Shown here in pieces: positions 14,045 to 22,215 of a DNA stretch of 23,880 nt. How positions within the stretch are numbered: position 1 is the first letter of the stretch; each line of letters begins with the position of its first letter. The translations under genes and the position numbers were made by a program. Source of the stretch: Miltoncostaeales bacterium (GTDB lineage: Bacteria; Actinomycetota; Thermoleophilia; Miltoncostaeales; Miltoncostaeaceae); the NCBI GenBank assembly GCA_030829765.1, contig JAUROO010000051.1, forward strand, positions 1-23,880, in the 5' to 3' direction. The notes under the pieces were generated by a model. The model had not been told where the DNA came from and did no database searches. It saw only the letters and a program-made list of their open reading frames with translations.

Positions 14045-14752
14045 ATGGTGGGCGTGGTTTCCGATCTGTGGCGCTACCCGGTGGCGTCCATGTCAGGGGA
14101 ACGGCTGCGGCGGGTCTTCGTCGGCCCGCTCGGCGTGGTCGGGGATCGCCAGTGCGCGGTGGTGGACGCCACGACGGGGGAGCCGCTGGTGGCGGTGCGC
14201 GAGCCCGCGCTGCTGCGCTACCGCGCCCGGTGTGATGACCCGGGCACCGGCAGCGGGGTTCAGGTGGACGCACCGTCCGGCGCGGTGGTTCCCTGGGATG
14301 ACGTCCGCCTGGCCGATGAGGTCCGTCGCGGCCTCGGGCGGGAGGAGGATGAGCCCGTGGCCATTATCCGCTCGGCGCAGGGCGCGCACGCGGCGCAGCC
14401 GGTGGCGCTGCTGACCGAGGAGACCATCCGCCGCGTGTCGGAGTGGGCGGGGGACGACATCGACCGGCGGCGCCTGCGGCCGAACCTGGTGGTGGACTGC
14501 GGCGACGACGTGGCCTTCCCGGAGGATGACTGGCGCGGCATGCGCCTGCGGATCGGATCCGCTGCCGAGATCGAGGTGGTTGCGGCCACGCGGCGGTCAG
14601 GCGTGCTCAGCCGCGATCCCGATACCGCCGGGCGCGACACCCGCGCCCACGCGGCCGTGGCGCGCGAGCGCCGCAACCACGTGGGCGCGTGCTGCCGGGT
14701 GGTGCGCGCGGGGTGGGTCGCGGTGGGCGACCCGGTGCGCGTCACGACCTGA
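14045..14752 (+). CDS. MOSC-domain protein lacking the usual cysteine
   Basis: This 235-residue protein has an N-terminal MOSC_N beta-barrel (about 1-75: YPVASMSGERL, VVGDRQCAVVD) and a MOSC domain (about 100-235: RLRPNLVVD at 143-151, TRRSGVLSRDPDTAGRDTR at 182-200, and a C-terminal GWVAVGDPV). Family members bind molybdenum cofactor or carry sulfur; mARC and YcbX are the well-studied types. In those, a cysteine six residues before the VDP/RDP aspartate coordinates the metal. Here that position is S185, so catalysis by the usual route is doubtful. Start ATG 14045 lies 8 nt after the small membrane protein's stop. Its 3' end overlaps that of convergent mgsA by 11 nt. No molybdenum genes are nearby. 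Confidence 0.8.
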   Translation: MVGVVSDLWRYPVASMSGERLRRVFVGPLGVVGDRQCAVVDATTGEPLVAVREPALLRYRARCDDPGTGSGVQVDAPSGAVVPWDDVRLADEVRRGLGREEDEPVAIIRSAQGAHAAQPVALLTEETIRRVSEWAGDDIDRRRLRPNLVVDCGDDVAFPEDDWRGMRLRIGSAAEIEVVAATRRSGVLSRDPDTAGRDTRAHAAVARERRNHVGACCRVVRAGWVAVGDPVRVTT

Positions 14753-15212
14753 GCGCCATCCCGATGTCATCAATGAGGCGCTCGGCCGGGGCCAGATCGC
14801 CCGGGGATGCGGCCTTGCGGTAGTCCGCGTGGATCAGCGGGCTGCTCAGTATGAAGTCGGCGGTGGCCCGGTTGCACGCGATGGGGCAGTTGTGCACCAC
14901 CGCGATGCGAAGCAGGGCCTTCACGTCGACGTCGTGCGGCTGCGGCTCCAGCGGGTCCCAGAAGAAGATGACGATGTCCAGGCGACCCTCGGCAAGCGCG
15001 GCACCCACCTGCTGGTCGCCACCCAGCGGACCGGACAGAAACCGGTGCACCTCGAGGCCCAGGTCGTCCGCGATGATCCCGCCGGTGGTACCCGTGGCGT
15101 GCAGTTCGTGGTGGCGGAGGACGGCGTAGTTGTGCCGCGCCCACTCGAGCATGTCGCGCTTCCTGTTGTCATGGGCGATCATCACGATCCGCTTGCGCGA
15201 TGCCATGGTCAT
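14742..15212 (-). CDS. mgsA: Methylglyoxal synthase
   Basis: This 156-residue cytosolic enzyme converts dihydroxyacetone phosphate to methylglyoxal and phosphate, an overflow bypass of glycolysis under phosphate limitation. Nearly all signature motifs are present: IAHDNRKRDM (12-21), the phosphate loop ATGTTGG (39-45), SGPLGGDQQ with catalytic D66 (60-68), FFWDPLEPQPHDVDVKAL with H93 (83-100) and NCPIACNRATADFI (108-121). D66 and H93 are 27 residues apart, as are D71 and H98 in E. coli. ATG 15212 is preferred because AAGGGGG lies 6 nt upstream; ATG 15206 is the alternative. It is transcribed alone from the promoter at 15251-15278, with overlapping convergence onto the MOSC gene. Confidence 0.95.
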   Translation of the reverse strand: MTMASRKRIVMIAHDNRKRDMLEWARHNYAVLRHHELHATGTTGGIIADDLGLEVHRFLSGPLGGDQQVGAALAEGRLDIVIFFWDPLEPQPHDVDVKALLRIAVVHNCPIACNRATADFILSSPLIHADYRKAASPGDLAPAERLIDDIGMALRS

Positions 15213-15250
15213 CCACTGCCCCCTTCCCCTCGGTCGGCTGGTCGCGCGCC

Positions 15251-15278
15251 ACCATAGGTCGGCACCCGGCCCTGTCCA
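15251..15278 (-). promoter_or_regulatory. mgsA promoter TGGACA-16-TATGGT
   Basis: On the minus strand TGGACA (15278-15273) matches the -35 consensus at five of six bases, followed by 16 nt and TATGGT (15256-15251). The transcript would have a leader of about 30 nt carrying the AAGGGGG ribosome site. Confidence 0.5.
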
Positions 15279-15302
15279 GCCACAGCGTCGCGGTGCTACA
15301 TT
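15273..15302 (+). promoter_or_regulatory. tRNA-fMet promoter
   Basis: TACATT (15297-15302) lies 11 nt before the tRNA 5' end and is a good -10. TGTCCA (15273-15278), 18 nt further up, is a weak -35 and overlaps the mgsA -35 on the other strand. Confidence 0.45.
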
Positions 15303-15313
15303 CCCGAAACCGC

Positions 15314-15387
<74 letters not shown>

Positions 15388-15390
15388 TGA

Positions 15391-15423
15391 GAAGGGCCCG
15401 TGCTCAGGAGAGGCGGGCCCTTC
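15391..15423 (+). terminator. Terminator hairpin after tRNA-fMet
   Basis: GAAGGGCCCG (15391-15400) and CGGGCCCTTC (15414-15423) form a perfect 10-bp stem around a 13-nt loop, starting 4 nt after the tRNA. No U-tract follows. Confidence 0.7.
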
Positions 15424-15426
15424 ACG

Positions 15427-15432
15427 TAGGGT
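15427..15432 (+). promoter_or_regulatory. -10 hexamer TAGGGT for the MASE1-EamA gene (leaderless)
   Basis: TAGGGT is followed by 7 nt and GTG 15440. It lies 4 nt after the tRNA terminator. There is no Shine-Dalgarno. Confidence 0.5.
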
Positions 15433-15439
15433 GCCCGCC

Positions 15440-17248
15440 GTGAACGCGCTCCTCCCCCGCCGCGCGGACGTCGCATCACCGCGCTGGTGGGCGTCGCTCG
15501 GCCTGATCGCCGTGGCGATGCTCTGCGCGACGCTGCTGTCCTACGCGGTGATCCTCACCGCGCTCAAGGTATCGCCGCTCCTCCTCGTGCCGGGAGTCGG
15601 ATCGGCCCTGCTTGCACGCTTCGGGCGTGCCTTCTGGCCGGCGATCGCCGTGGGCGACGTCGTGGGGCAGGTGATCATGCAGGACCGGCCCCTCGGCATC
15701 GTGACCCTTTCCGTCCTCGTCCACGTGGTCGCCTGCCTGGCCTGCGCGACCTGGCTCCAGCGGTCCGGGTGCTGGCTACGCGATCTCGGACAGGCCACGC
15801 GGTTCGCCGGCATCTCGGCCGTCGTCAGCATCGCGGGCGCCGCGCTCACGGCGTCGCTGCTGGTAGCTGTCGGGGACATCCCGCCGCAGTACGGGGTTGC
15901 CGAGGCCGGAGGGTGGCTGCTGATGGGCTACATGGCCGGGTTCCTGGTGGGCGGCGCGTTCGTGCTGGCATGGGGCGACCCCAACCTGCCCCTTTCCGCT
16001 GCCGTCCGGCACCCGGTCGCGATGGCCGCATTCGTCGGCGTCACCACATGCGCCGGTGTCGGCCTGCTGGGCGAGATCGGTCCGCTGGTGCCGGTGGCTC
16101 TGCTCGGGGCGATCGCCGTGGCGGGGCGCAGCGGTGCACGGTGGGCCACTGCCTGCATGCTCGCCATCGGCATCATCACGATCGCGGCGTTGGTCCGCGG
16201 AATGGAACCACCCTTCGGCGGAGGCGATCCCGCGGAGCAGGCGGCCAATGCGATGCTGGCCCTTTCACTGTTCGCGGCAGCGGCAATCATGCTGGCGGGC
16301 TACCGGCAGGCGGGGCCGGCCCGCGAGCGCTCCGCCACCGCCGTGGCCGTGGTATTCGCAGCCCTCATGATGGTCGCCGGGATCACGTCCCTGGCCGCCA
16401 ACGAGGTCGCGATGAACCGCACCACGCCCTACGTGCTGTCGGGCCTGCTCGCCCTGGGCGCCGCCGCCGGCCTGGGCGTGCTGCGCATCTCCCGCACGCC
16501 GGCCACCCCGTCCACGCGCCGCGGCGTGGCGCTGGCCCTCGGTGCCGGTGCGGTCTACGTGATGAACCTCGCCCTGTATCTCCAGGCCGTCCCCGAGATC
16601 GGGTCGGGCCCGGCGACGGGCCTCGCCATGACGGCCCCGCTCTGGATCATGGGCCTCGGCATGCTGGCCTACCGCACCCGGCCCACGTGGGGCGTCGTGG
16701 TGGCCGTGGCCCTGATCGTCGCGGGCGCCGTCGCCATCGCCGCCGAGGCCACGGCCAACCCCGCGGGCGTCGCGCTGGCGCTGGGATCCGCGGCCGTGTT
16801 CGCCGGGTCGGTCATCATCACCAAGCAGGCCCTTGCGCACGCCAACATCATCGACGTGGCCCTGGCATCAGCGCTGGCGGCCGCGCTCGTGGCGCTGGCG
16901 ATCGGGGTGGTCACAGAGGGCATCGATGCCTTCGACCTGACGGCTGCGGAATACGGCGCTCTTGCCCTGGCCGCACTGGGCGCCCAGTTGGTTCCCACCC
17001 TCGGCCGCTCCTGGGCGCTGTCGCACATCAGCGCGGATGTCGTCGGCGCCGAGGGGGTGCTGGCGCCCGTGACCACCACCGTGCTCTCGTTCTGGTTCCT
17101 CGATGAGGCCACCACCAGCGGGGACGTCGCGGGCCTGATGCTGATCGCCACCGGCGCCGTGGTGGCCGCGCTCATGGGGTCGCGCCGGGCTGCGCCGCCG
17201 CCGGCACCCGTCCGGGGGCAGCCGCTCCCGGCGACCACGCACGCCTAG
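15440..17248 (+). CDS. MASE1-like sensor domain fused to an EamA/DMT transporter
   Basis: This 602-residue, very hydrophobic protein has roughly 18 membrane segments in two parts. Residues about 15-185 resemble MASE1, a sensory membrane domain normally joined to kinases or diguanylate cyclases: VSPLLLVPGVGSALL, RFGRAFWPAIAVGDVVG and later a WLLMGYMAGFLVGGAFVLAW helix. Further helices (about 190-310) lead into a DMT/EamA part (about 355-585), with ITKQALAHANIIDVALAS and an end containing SADVVGAEGVLAPVTTTVLSFWFLDE, typical of the last EamA helices. The EamA part probably exports a metabolite; the role of the sensor part is unknown. GTG 15440 has a -10 7 nt upstream; GTG 15431 is an alternative. 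The stop shares CTAG with the convergent oxidase gene. Confidence 0.75.
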   Translation: MNALLPRRADVASPRWWASLGLIAVAMLCATLLSYAVILTALKVSPLLLVPGVGSALLARFGRAFWPAIAVGDVVGQVIMQDRPLGIVTLSVLVHVVACLACATWLQRSGCWLRDLGQATRFAGISAVVSIAGAALTASLLVAVGDIPPQYGVAEAGGWLLMGYMAGFLVGGAFVLAWGDPNLPLSAAVRHPVAMAAFVGVTTCAGVGLLGEIGPLVPVALLGAIAVAGRSGARWATACMLAIGIITIAALVRGMEPPFGGGDPAEQAANAMLALSLFAAAAIMLAGYRQAGPARERSATAVAVVFAALMMVAGITSLAANEVAMNRTTPYVLSGLLALGAAAGLGVLRISRTPATPSTRRGVALALGAGAVYVMNLALYLQAVPEIGSGPATGLAMTAPLWIMGLGMLAYRTRPTWGVVVAVALIVAGAVAIAAEATANPAGVALALGSAAVFAGSVIITKQALAHANIIDVALASALAAALVALAIGVVTEGIDAFDLTAAEYGALALAALGAQLVPTLGRSWALSHISADVVGAEGVLAPVTTTVLSFWFLDEATTSGDVAGLMLIATGAVVAALMGSRRAAPPPAPVRGQPLPATTHA

Positions 17249-18762
17249 GGCACCACGTCCACCTCGGCCATCATGCCGTGGTCCTCGTGTACCAGCACGT
17301 GGCAGTGGAAGACGAACCGCCCCGTGAAGTCGGCGAAGCGCTGGCGGATGGTGATGCGGCTGTTCGGCGGCATCGCAATGGAGTCGGCCCACTCCGGCTG
17401 GCCCTTGACCGGCTTCCCGTTGCGCGCGACCACCTGGTAGGGGTCGATGTGGATGTGGAAGTTGTGCCACTCGGGGCTGTTGTTCACCAGCAGCCACTCC
17501 TCCACCGTGTTCAGCTTCGGGCTGAACATCGGGCGCGGCTCGGTGTCCGTGCCGTGGGCGAAGAGCTTCCCGTTCACGAAGAACTGGCCCTTCGCCGGGT
17601 TCTGCGTGAACACCACCCGCCGCCGGGCGGCGATGGGGACGCGGTCCCCGCGCAGGTCATCGGCCTTCCCGAGGAACGAGGGCACCGGCCGCCTGCGCGC
17701 AGCGGGACCCGCGACCCGCAGCGTGGCGATCTTCACCGAGGGCTGGACGCCGAACGGCGTGGGGCGCTGCTGGAAGAACTGCTGGGCCAGCGTGAAGTCG
17801 CCGGTCTCGGCGCCCGCGCGCACCAGTACCTCGAACCGCTGCCCGGGGGCGAGGAAGATCTCCGACATCCTCTGCGGGTGCTGCAGGGTGACCCCGTCAC
17901 GGGCGAGCAGGAAGTACTCACCGCCCGCCGGGGCGATCTTCAGGAACCGCTCGGTGGAGGCGTTGACGAGCCGCCAGCGCTGTGACTCGCCCGGCCGGAT
18001 GTCGATGCGCGGCTGCAGTTGCCCGTTGATGATGATGAGCCGGTCCTTCGGGGGCCTGCCCTGGCTGGCCCCGGTGGACGACCCGCGCACCTGCGTGTTC
18101 TGGAACACCATGACCCGGTCGGTCAGGTCCCCGATTCCCGGGATGTCGTCCAGGCCGCCGCGCACGACGATGGTGCCCGCCTGCCCGGCGAAGGTCTGCA
18201 TGTCCACGTAGCGGTGGTGGTGCGGGTGGTACCAGAACACCCCGGGCGGGTGATTCTCCGGGATCTTGTACCGGTACTGGTAGTTGGTTCCGGGGCGGAT
18301 GGTGAGGAACACGTTGTCCTGCGGGGAATCCGGCGACACGTGCAGCCCGTGCACGTGCAGGTTCGTGATCGCGCCCTTGGGTTGCACGAATGGCCCGATG
18401 TCCTGCGTCTGCGGCAGGTAGCCCTCCGGGAGACGGTTGCGCAGCAGCACGTTCAGGTCGTCACCGGGACTGATCTTCCAGGTGGGCGCCGCGAACTGGG
18501 CCGCGTAGGTCTGGCTCGACACCTTGCGCCCCCCCACCAGCACGGTGCGCGTGCGGGGCGTCATCACCACGTCCAGCTCGCCGCCGCGGGACCCCATCAC
18601 GGGGGGATCGCGCAGGGGCTCGTCGGTGACGAAGTCCACGCACGCCTCGCAGGGCGGGGGCTGCTGGCCGGCCACGACGGCGGCGCCCGCCGCGGTTCCT
18701 GCGACCAGCGCGCACCCGCCGATGGTGGCGAGCACCAGCCGGGGGCGGCGGCGGGACATCAT
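17245..18762 (-). CDS. Exported multicopper oxidase (laccase-like)
   Basis: This three-cupredoxin-domain oxidase of 505 residues couples one-electron oxidation of phenols, metals or Cu(I) to reduction of oxygen to water. All four copper motifs are intact: HVHG (136-139), WYHPH (177-181), WHNFHIH near 430, and HCHVLVHEDHGMM (486-498) with type-1 Cys 487 and the likely axial Met. The N-terminus MMSRRRPRLVL plus a hydrophobic stretch to about 32 is a signal peptide, perhaps Tat type because of the arginines and the cofactor. A CEAC motif follows. No Met-rich CueO-like insert is evident, so specific Cu(I) oxidase activity is not indicated. ATG 18762 or 18759 lies 4 nt after the pentapeptide gene's stop, implying co-transcription. 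Confidence 0.93.
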   Translation of the reverse strand: MMSRRRPRLVLATIGGCALVAGTAAGAAVVAGQQPPPCEACVDFVTDEPLRDPPVMGSRGGELDVVMTPRTRTVLVGGRKVSSQTYAAQFAAPTWKISPGDDLNVLLRNRLPEGYLPQTQDIGPFVQPKGAITNLHVHGLHVSPDSPQDNVFLTIRPGTNYQYRYKIPENHPPGVFWYHPHHHRYVDMQTFAGQAGTIVVRGGLDDIPGIGDLTDRVMVFQNTQVRGSSTGASQGRPPKDRLIIINGQLQPRIDIRPGESQRWRLVNASTERFLKIAPAGGEYFLLARDGVTLQHPQRMSEIFLAPGQRFEVLVRAGAETGDFTLAQQFFQQRPTPFGVQPSVKIATLRVAGPAARRRPVPSFLGKADDLRGDRVPIAARRRVVFTQNPAKGQFFVNGKLFAHGTDTEPRPMFSPKLNTVEEWLLVNNSPEWHNFHIHIDPYQVVARNGKPVKGQPEWADSIAMPPNSRITIRQRFADFTGRFVFHCHVLVHEDHGMMAEVDVVP

Positions 18763-18766
18763 GCGA

Positions 18767-19639
18767 TCAGCAGCCAAAGGGACCCACCCCCGGAACCCCG
18801 CTGTTGTAGCCGGGTGTCGCAGGGCTCCCGTCCGGGCATGTGACGGTGCCGCCGTCAGGCCCGCCTGCGCCCCCATTCGCCGAGAAGTCCCAGCTCCATG
18901 TGGAACCGGTGAGCGCCGCGCCGCTCATGGGGGTCCCCCTCAGGGTCGTGTTGCCGAGGAACGACGCGTAGATCAGCACCGACCCGGACAGGTTGAGGCC
19001 CGACAGATCGGCATCCGTGAAGGTTGCGCCCCACATGTTCGCGGTGGGGCCGGCGAACCAGCCCTGCACCACGCGCCACCCCGCGGGCACCGCCCGGGGC
19101 ACGCCCGTCACGTTCGCGCCGGCCACGTTGGTGAGGCGGGCCCCCGTGAAGTCCGCGCCATCCACGGTGGTGCGCAGCATCAGCGCGCCGCCCAGGTTGG
19201 CGCGGGTGAGGTTCGCATCCGTCAGGTCGGCGCGGGTGAGCATGATGGTGCCGTCCATGCGCGCACGGGTGAGGTTGGCGCCCTTCAGGTTCGCGCGCGT
19301 CAGCCCCGCAGCGGTCATCCGCGCGCCGGCGGCGCGCACCCGCACCATCCGCGCGCCAGACAGGTTGGCCAGCTGCAGGCGGGCGCGGTAGAGGTTGGCC
19401 CCGGACAGGTTGGCCCGCTGCAGCGACGAGCCCCGGAAGTCCGCGAAGCGAAGGTTGCGCCCGGCCAGGTTGATCCGCCGCAGGTCCATGTTCCGGCAGG
19501 TGGTATGACGCGCGGCCGTGGGGGACGTGACGATCCGGCAGTCGCGCACGTCACTGGCATGCGCACCCGAGGCCAGGAGGCCGCCCGCCGCGAGAGCGAG
19601 GGTTGACGCGCCGATGGTTGCCGAGCGGGGAACGGCCAC
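18767..19639 (-). CDS. Secreted pentapeptide-repeat protein
   Basis: This 290-residue protein begins with a signal peptide (1-28, cleavage near GAHA-S). Residues about 50-165 and 195-240 are tandem A(D/N)LxX pentapeptides such as ANLSG, ANLYR, ANLKG, ANLTR, ADLTD and ANLGG. These would fold as right-handed quadrilateral beta-helix blocks, separated by an insert around GWRVVQGWFAG. The tail has TVTCPDGSPAT and a final Cys, a cysteine-bearing cap seen in exported pentapeptide proteins. The role is unknown, probably an extracellular binding scaffold. GTG 19639 is selected because TACGCT lies 6 nt upstream and the signal peptide starts there; GTG 19654 overlaps no such signal. It is followed after 4 nt by the multicopper oxidase. 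Confidence 0.88.
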   Translation of the reverse strand: MAVPRSATIGASTLALAAGGLLASGAHASDVRDCRIVTSPTAARHTTCRNMDLRRINLAGRNLRFADFRGSSLQRANLSGANLYRARLQLANLSGARMVRVRAAGARMTAAGLTRANLKGANLTRARMDGTIMLTRADLTDANLTRANLGGALMLRTTVDGADFTGARLTNVAGANVTGVPRAVPAGWRVVQGWFAGPTANMWGATFTDADLSGLNLSGSVLIYASFLGNTTLRGTPMSGAALTGSTWSWDFSANGGAGGPDGGTVTCPDGSPATPGYNSGVPGVGPFGC

Positions 19640-19645
19640 GCGGTG

Positions 19646-19651
19646 AGCGTA
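19646..19651 (-). promoter_or_regulatory. -10 hexamer TACGCT for the pentapeptide/oxidase operon (leaderless)
   Basis: TACGCT on the minus strand is 6 nt before GTG 19639, within the 21-nt gap after the channel-like gene. Confidence 0.5.
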
Positions 19652-19660
19652 CACGCGGGG

Positions 19661-20311
19661 TCAGTCGAGGATGCTGATGGCGCGCGCGGCGATGATCAGC
19701 AGCACGAGCAGCGAGAGCATCGCCTCGATCGCCATGAGGGCCTTCACGCGGTGGCGCATCGGCAGGGTGTCGGCGGGCGCGAACGACGTGGCGGTGGTCA
19801 CCGACAGGAACAGGTAGTCGGGGAAGGTCGGACGCCACGCCACCGGTCCGGGCACCTGGTACTGGCCGAACAGGAAGTCGTGCGGCCCCGGCGGGGATTC
19901 GGCGCGGTGCCGCGGCCCTCCCCCATCCACCTCCCAGAACCACAGGGCGAACACGATGACGTTCGTGAACCACAGTTGCACCGCCGCCACGATCAGGTAC
20001 CGGCCCTCGAACCGGTTCTCCGTGATGATTCCGTACAGCAGCAGGGCGACGGCCGAGGCATTGGCCAGCGTGATGAGGCCCGCGAGCGCGATTCCCAGGT
20101 GCCGGCGGCGGTCCGACTCCGCCACCGGCCGCACCGCCGCGACGATGATCAGAACCACGAGCAGGACCGGCACCAGCCAGCGCAGCCAGCCGCCGCCGAG
20201 TATGAGGCCGCTGGGCAGCGTGGCGTAGAGCGCCGCGGCAACGGCGAGGGCCATGAGCGGCGGCCACCGCGGCTCGCGGACGGCATCGAATTCGGTCTCA
20301 ATCGGCGCCAC
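19661..20311 (-). CDS. Ion-channel-like polytopic membrane protein
   Basis: This 216-residue protein has hydrophobic segments near 18-38, 43-60, 73-93, 105-126 and 190-213. A re-entrant, pore-like stretch, DYLFLSVTTATSFAPADTLP (165-184), lies before the last helix. That segment resembles the pore loop of two-TM potassium-channel domains but lacks the TVGYG filter. A loop with DFLFGQ precedes it. It may be a channel-related or DUF1345-like protein; ion selectivity cannot be claimed. GTG 20311 is chosen for its position just before the conserved part, with a weak CATCAT hexamer 6 nt upstream. A longer start at 20344 would overlap the divergent typA promoter. The 51-bp divergent gap is shared with typA. 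Confidence 0.65.
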   Translation of the reverse strand: MAPIETEFDAVREPRWPPLMALAVAAALYATLPSGLILGGGWLRWLVPVLLVVLIIVAAVRPVAESDRRRHLGIALAGLITLANASAVALLLYGIITENRFEGRYLIVAAVQLWFTNVIVFALWFWEVDGGGPRHRAESPPGPHDFLFGQYQVPGPVAWRPTFPDYLFLSVTTATSFAPADTLPMRHRVKALMAIEAMLSLLVLLIIAARAISILD

Positions 20312-20348
20312 GTCGGGATGATGGCAGCCGGGCAGGCCCGGCATGGGC

Positions 20349-20354
20349 TATCGT
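20349..20354 (+). promoter_or_regulatory. -10 hexamer TATCGT for typA (leaderless)
   Basis: TATCGT is followed by 8 nt and GTG 20363. There is no Shine-Dalgarno. Confidence 0.5.
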
Positions 20355-20362
20355 GCGCCGCC

Positions 20363-22198
20363 GTGCCGACCCGGGATGACCTCAGGAACGTCGCCATCGT
20401 GGCCCATGTGGACCATGGCAAGACCACGCTCGTGGACGCCATGCTCTGGCAGAGCGGCGCGTTCCGCGCGAATCAGGACGTGCAGTCGCGCGTGATGGAC
20501 TCCGGCGACCTGGAGCGCGAGAAGGGCATCACGATCCTGGCCAAGAACACGGCCGTGCGACGCGGTGACCTCACCATCAACATCATCGACACGCCGGGCC
20601 ACGCGGACTTCGGCGGCGAGGTGGAGCGCGGCCTCTACATGGTGGACGGCGTGCTGCTGCTGGTGGACGCCTCCGAGGGGCCCCTGCCGCAGACGCGGTT
20701 CGTGCTGCGCAAGGCGCTGGAGTCCCGCCTGCCCGTGGTGCTGGTGGTCAACAAGATCGACCGCCCGGACGCCCGCGCCGCGGAGGTGGTGGACGAGGTC
20801 TATGAGTTGTTCCTCGACCTCGGCGCCGATGAGTCGCAGATCGACTTCCCCATCGTCTACACCAACGGGAAGGCCGGCACGGCATCGCTGGATGCCGCGC
20901 AGCAGGGCGAGGACCTCGCGGTGCTGTTCGACGTGCTGCGCGACACCGTCCCGGCGCCGACCTACGAAGACGGCGCGCCGCTGCAGGCACTGGTCACCAA
21001 CCTCGCGGCCGATTCCTACCTGGGGCGCCTGGCCGTGTGCCGCGTGCACGAGGGCACAATCCGCAAGGGGCAGCAGGTCGCGTGGTGCCGCACCGATGGC
21101 AGCATCGAGCAGGCGAAGGTGGCGGAACTCTTCCTGACGCGCGAACTGGATCGCGTGCCCGTGGACGAGGCCGGGCCGGGCGACATCATCGCCGTCGCGG
21201 GCATCCCCGAGATCACGATCGGCGAGACCCTCGCCGACCCCGACGACCCCCAGCCCCTTGCCGTCATCACGGTGGACGAGCCCAGCCTGGGGCTCACGAT
21301 CGGCATCAACACGTCCGCGCTCGCCGGACGCGAGGGCTCGAAGCTGACGGCACGGATGCTGAAGGACCGCCTGGACCAGGAGCTGGTGGGCAACGTGTCC
21401 CTGCGGGTGCAGCCCACCGAACGGCCCGACGCCTGGGAGGTGCAGGGCCGGGGTGAGCTGCAACTGGCGGTGCTGGTGGAGACCATGCGCCGCGAGGGCT
21501 TCGAGCTGACCGTGGGTAAGCCCGAGGTGATCATCCGCGACATCGACGGCGTGCGCCACGAGCCCATCGAGCGCGTGACCATCGACGTGCCCGAGGACAT
21601 GATGGGCGTGGTCACCCAACTGCTCGCCCTGCGCAAGGGGCGCATGGAGCAGGTGGTGAACCACGGCACCGGATGGACGCGCCTGGACTACCTGGTGCCT
21701 GCGCGCGGGCTGGTGGGGTTCCGCACCGAGTTCCTCACCGAGACCCGGGGCACAGGGCTGCTGCACTCGGTGTTCGAGGGCTGGGAGCCATGGCACGGGG
21801 AGATCCGCACGCGCACCCGCGGCAGCCTGGTAGCCGATCGCACAGGCGTGGCCACAACGTTTGCGATGTTCGGCCTGCAGGAGCGCGGGGTGATGTTCAC
21901 CGAACCCGGGGATGCGGTGTACGAGGGGATGATCGTTGGCGAGAACGCCCGTGGCGAGGACCTCGACGTGAACATCTGCAAGGAGAAGAAGCTCACCAAC
22001 ATGCGCTCGAGCACCGCTGACGAACTGGAGCGCCTCGTGCCGCCCCGCCGGATGTCGCTCGAGCAGGCACTGGAGTGGGTGCGCGACGACGAGTGCGTGG
22101 AGGTCACCCCGGAGAGCGTGCGCATGCGCAAGGTGATCCTGGATTCCACCGGCCGGGTGAAGGCGGCGCGCGGCCGTAAGGCGGCGGCGGGGGCCTGA
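20363..22198 (+). CDS. typA: Ribosome-associated GTPase TypA/BipA
   Basis: This 611-residue translational GTPase of the EF-G-like family (E. coli BipA has 607) binds the ribosome and assists 50S assembly and stress or cold adaptation. Motifs are G1 AHVDHGKT (14-21), LEREKGITI with the switch threonine, G3 DTPGHADFGGE, G4 NKIDRP, then domain 2 with VCRVHEGTIRKGQ. Domain III/V segments are GRGELQLAVLVETMRREG and YLVPARGLVGFRTEFL, and the TypA-specific C-terminus has MFGLQERG, NICKEKKLTNMRSS and LEWVRDDECVEVTPESVRMRK. GTG 20363 is fixed by the start of the conserved sequence and the -10 8 nt upstream. The long in-frame extension to 19643 is antisense to the channel gene and not credible. It is probably transcribed separately from the next gene. 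Confidence 0.97.
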   Translation: MPTRDDLRNVAIVAHVDHGKTTLVDAMLWQSGAFRANQDVQSRVMDSGDLEREKGITILAKNTAVRRGDLTINIIDTPGHADFGGEVERGLYMVDGVLLLVDASEGPLPQTRFVLRKALESRLPVVLVVNKIDRPDARAAEVVDEVYELFLDLGADESQIDFPIVYTNGKAGTASLDAAQQGEDLAVLFDVLRDTVPAPTYEDGAPLQALVTNLAADSYLGRLAVCRVHEGTIRKGQQVAWCRTDGSIEQAKVAELFLTRELDRVPVDEAGPGDIIAVAGIPEITIGETLADPDDPQPLAVITVDEPSLGLTIGINTSALAGREGSKLTARMLKDRLDQELVGNVSLRVQPTERPDAWEVQGRGELQLAVLVETMRREGFELTVGKPEVIIRDIDGVRHEPIERVTIDVPEDMMGVVTQLLALRKGRMEQVVNHGTGWTRLDYLVPARGLVGFRTEFLTETRGTGLLHSVFEGWEPWHGEIRTRTRGSLVADRTGVATTFAMFGLQERGVMFTEPGDAVYEGMIVGENARGEDLDVNICKEKKLTNMRSSTADELERLVPPRRMSLEQALEWVRDDECVEVTPESVRMRKVILDSTGRVKAARGRKAAAGA

Positions 22199-22203
22199 CG
22201 GCC

Positions 22204-22209
22204 TAGCAT
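22204..22209 (+). promoter_or_regulatory. -10 hexamer TAGCAT for the EgtD-like gene (leaderless)
   Basis: TAGCAT is 6 nt before ATG 22216, in the 17-nt gap after typA. There is no Shine-Dalgarno. Confidence 0.45.
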
Positions 22210-22215
22210 CGGCGC

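Noticed and set aside
19643..20362. 240-codon in-frame extension upstream of typA
   Set aside because: It is antisense to the channel-like gene. TypA similarity begins at 20363, where a -10 and GTG are found.
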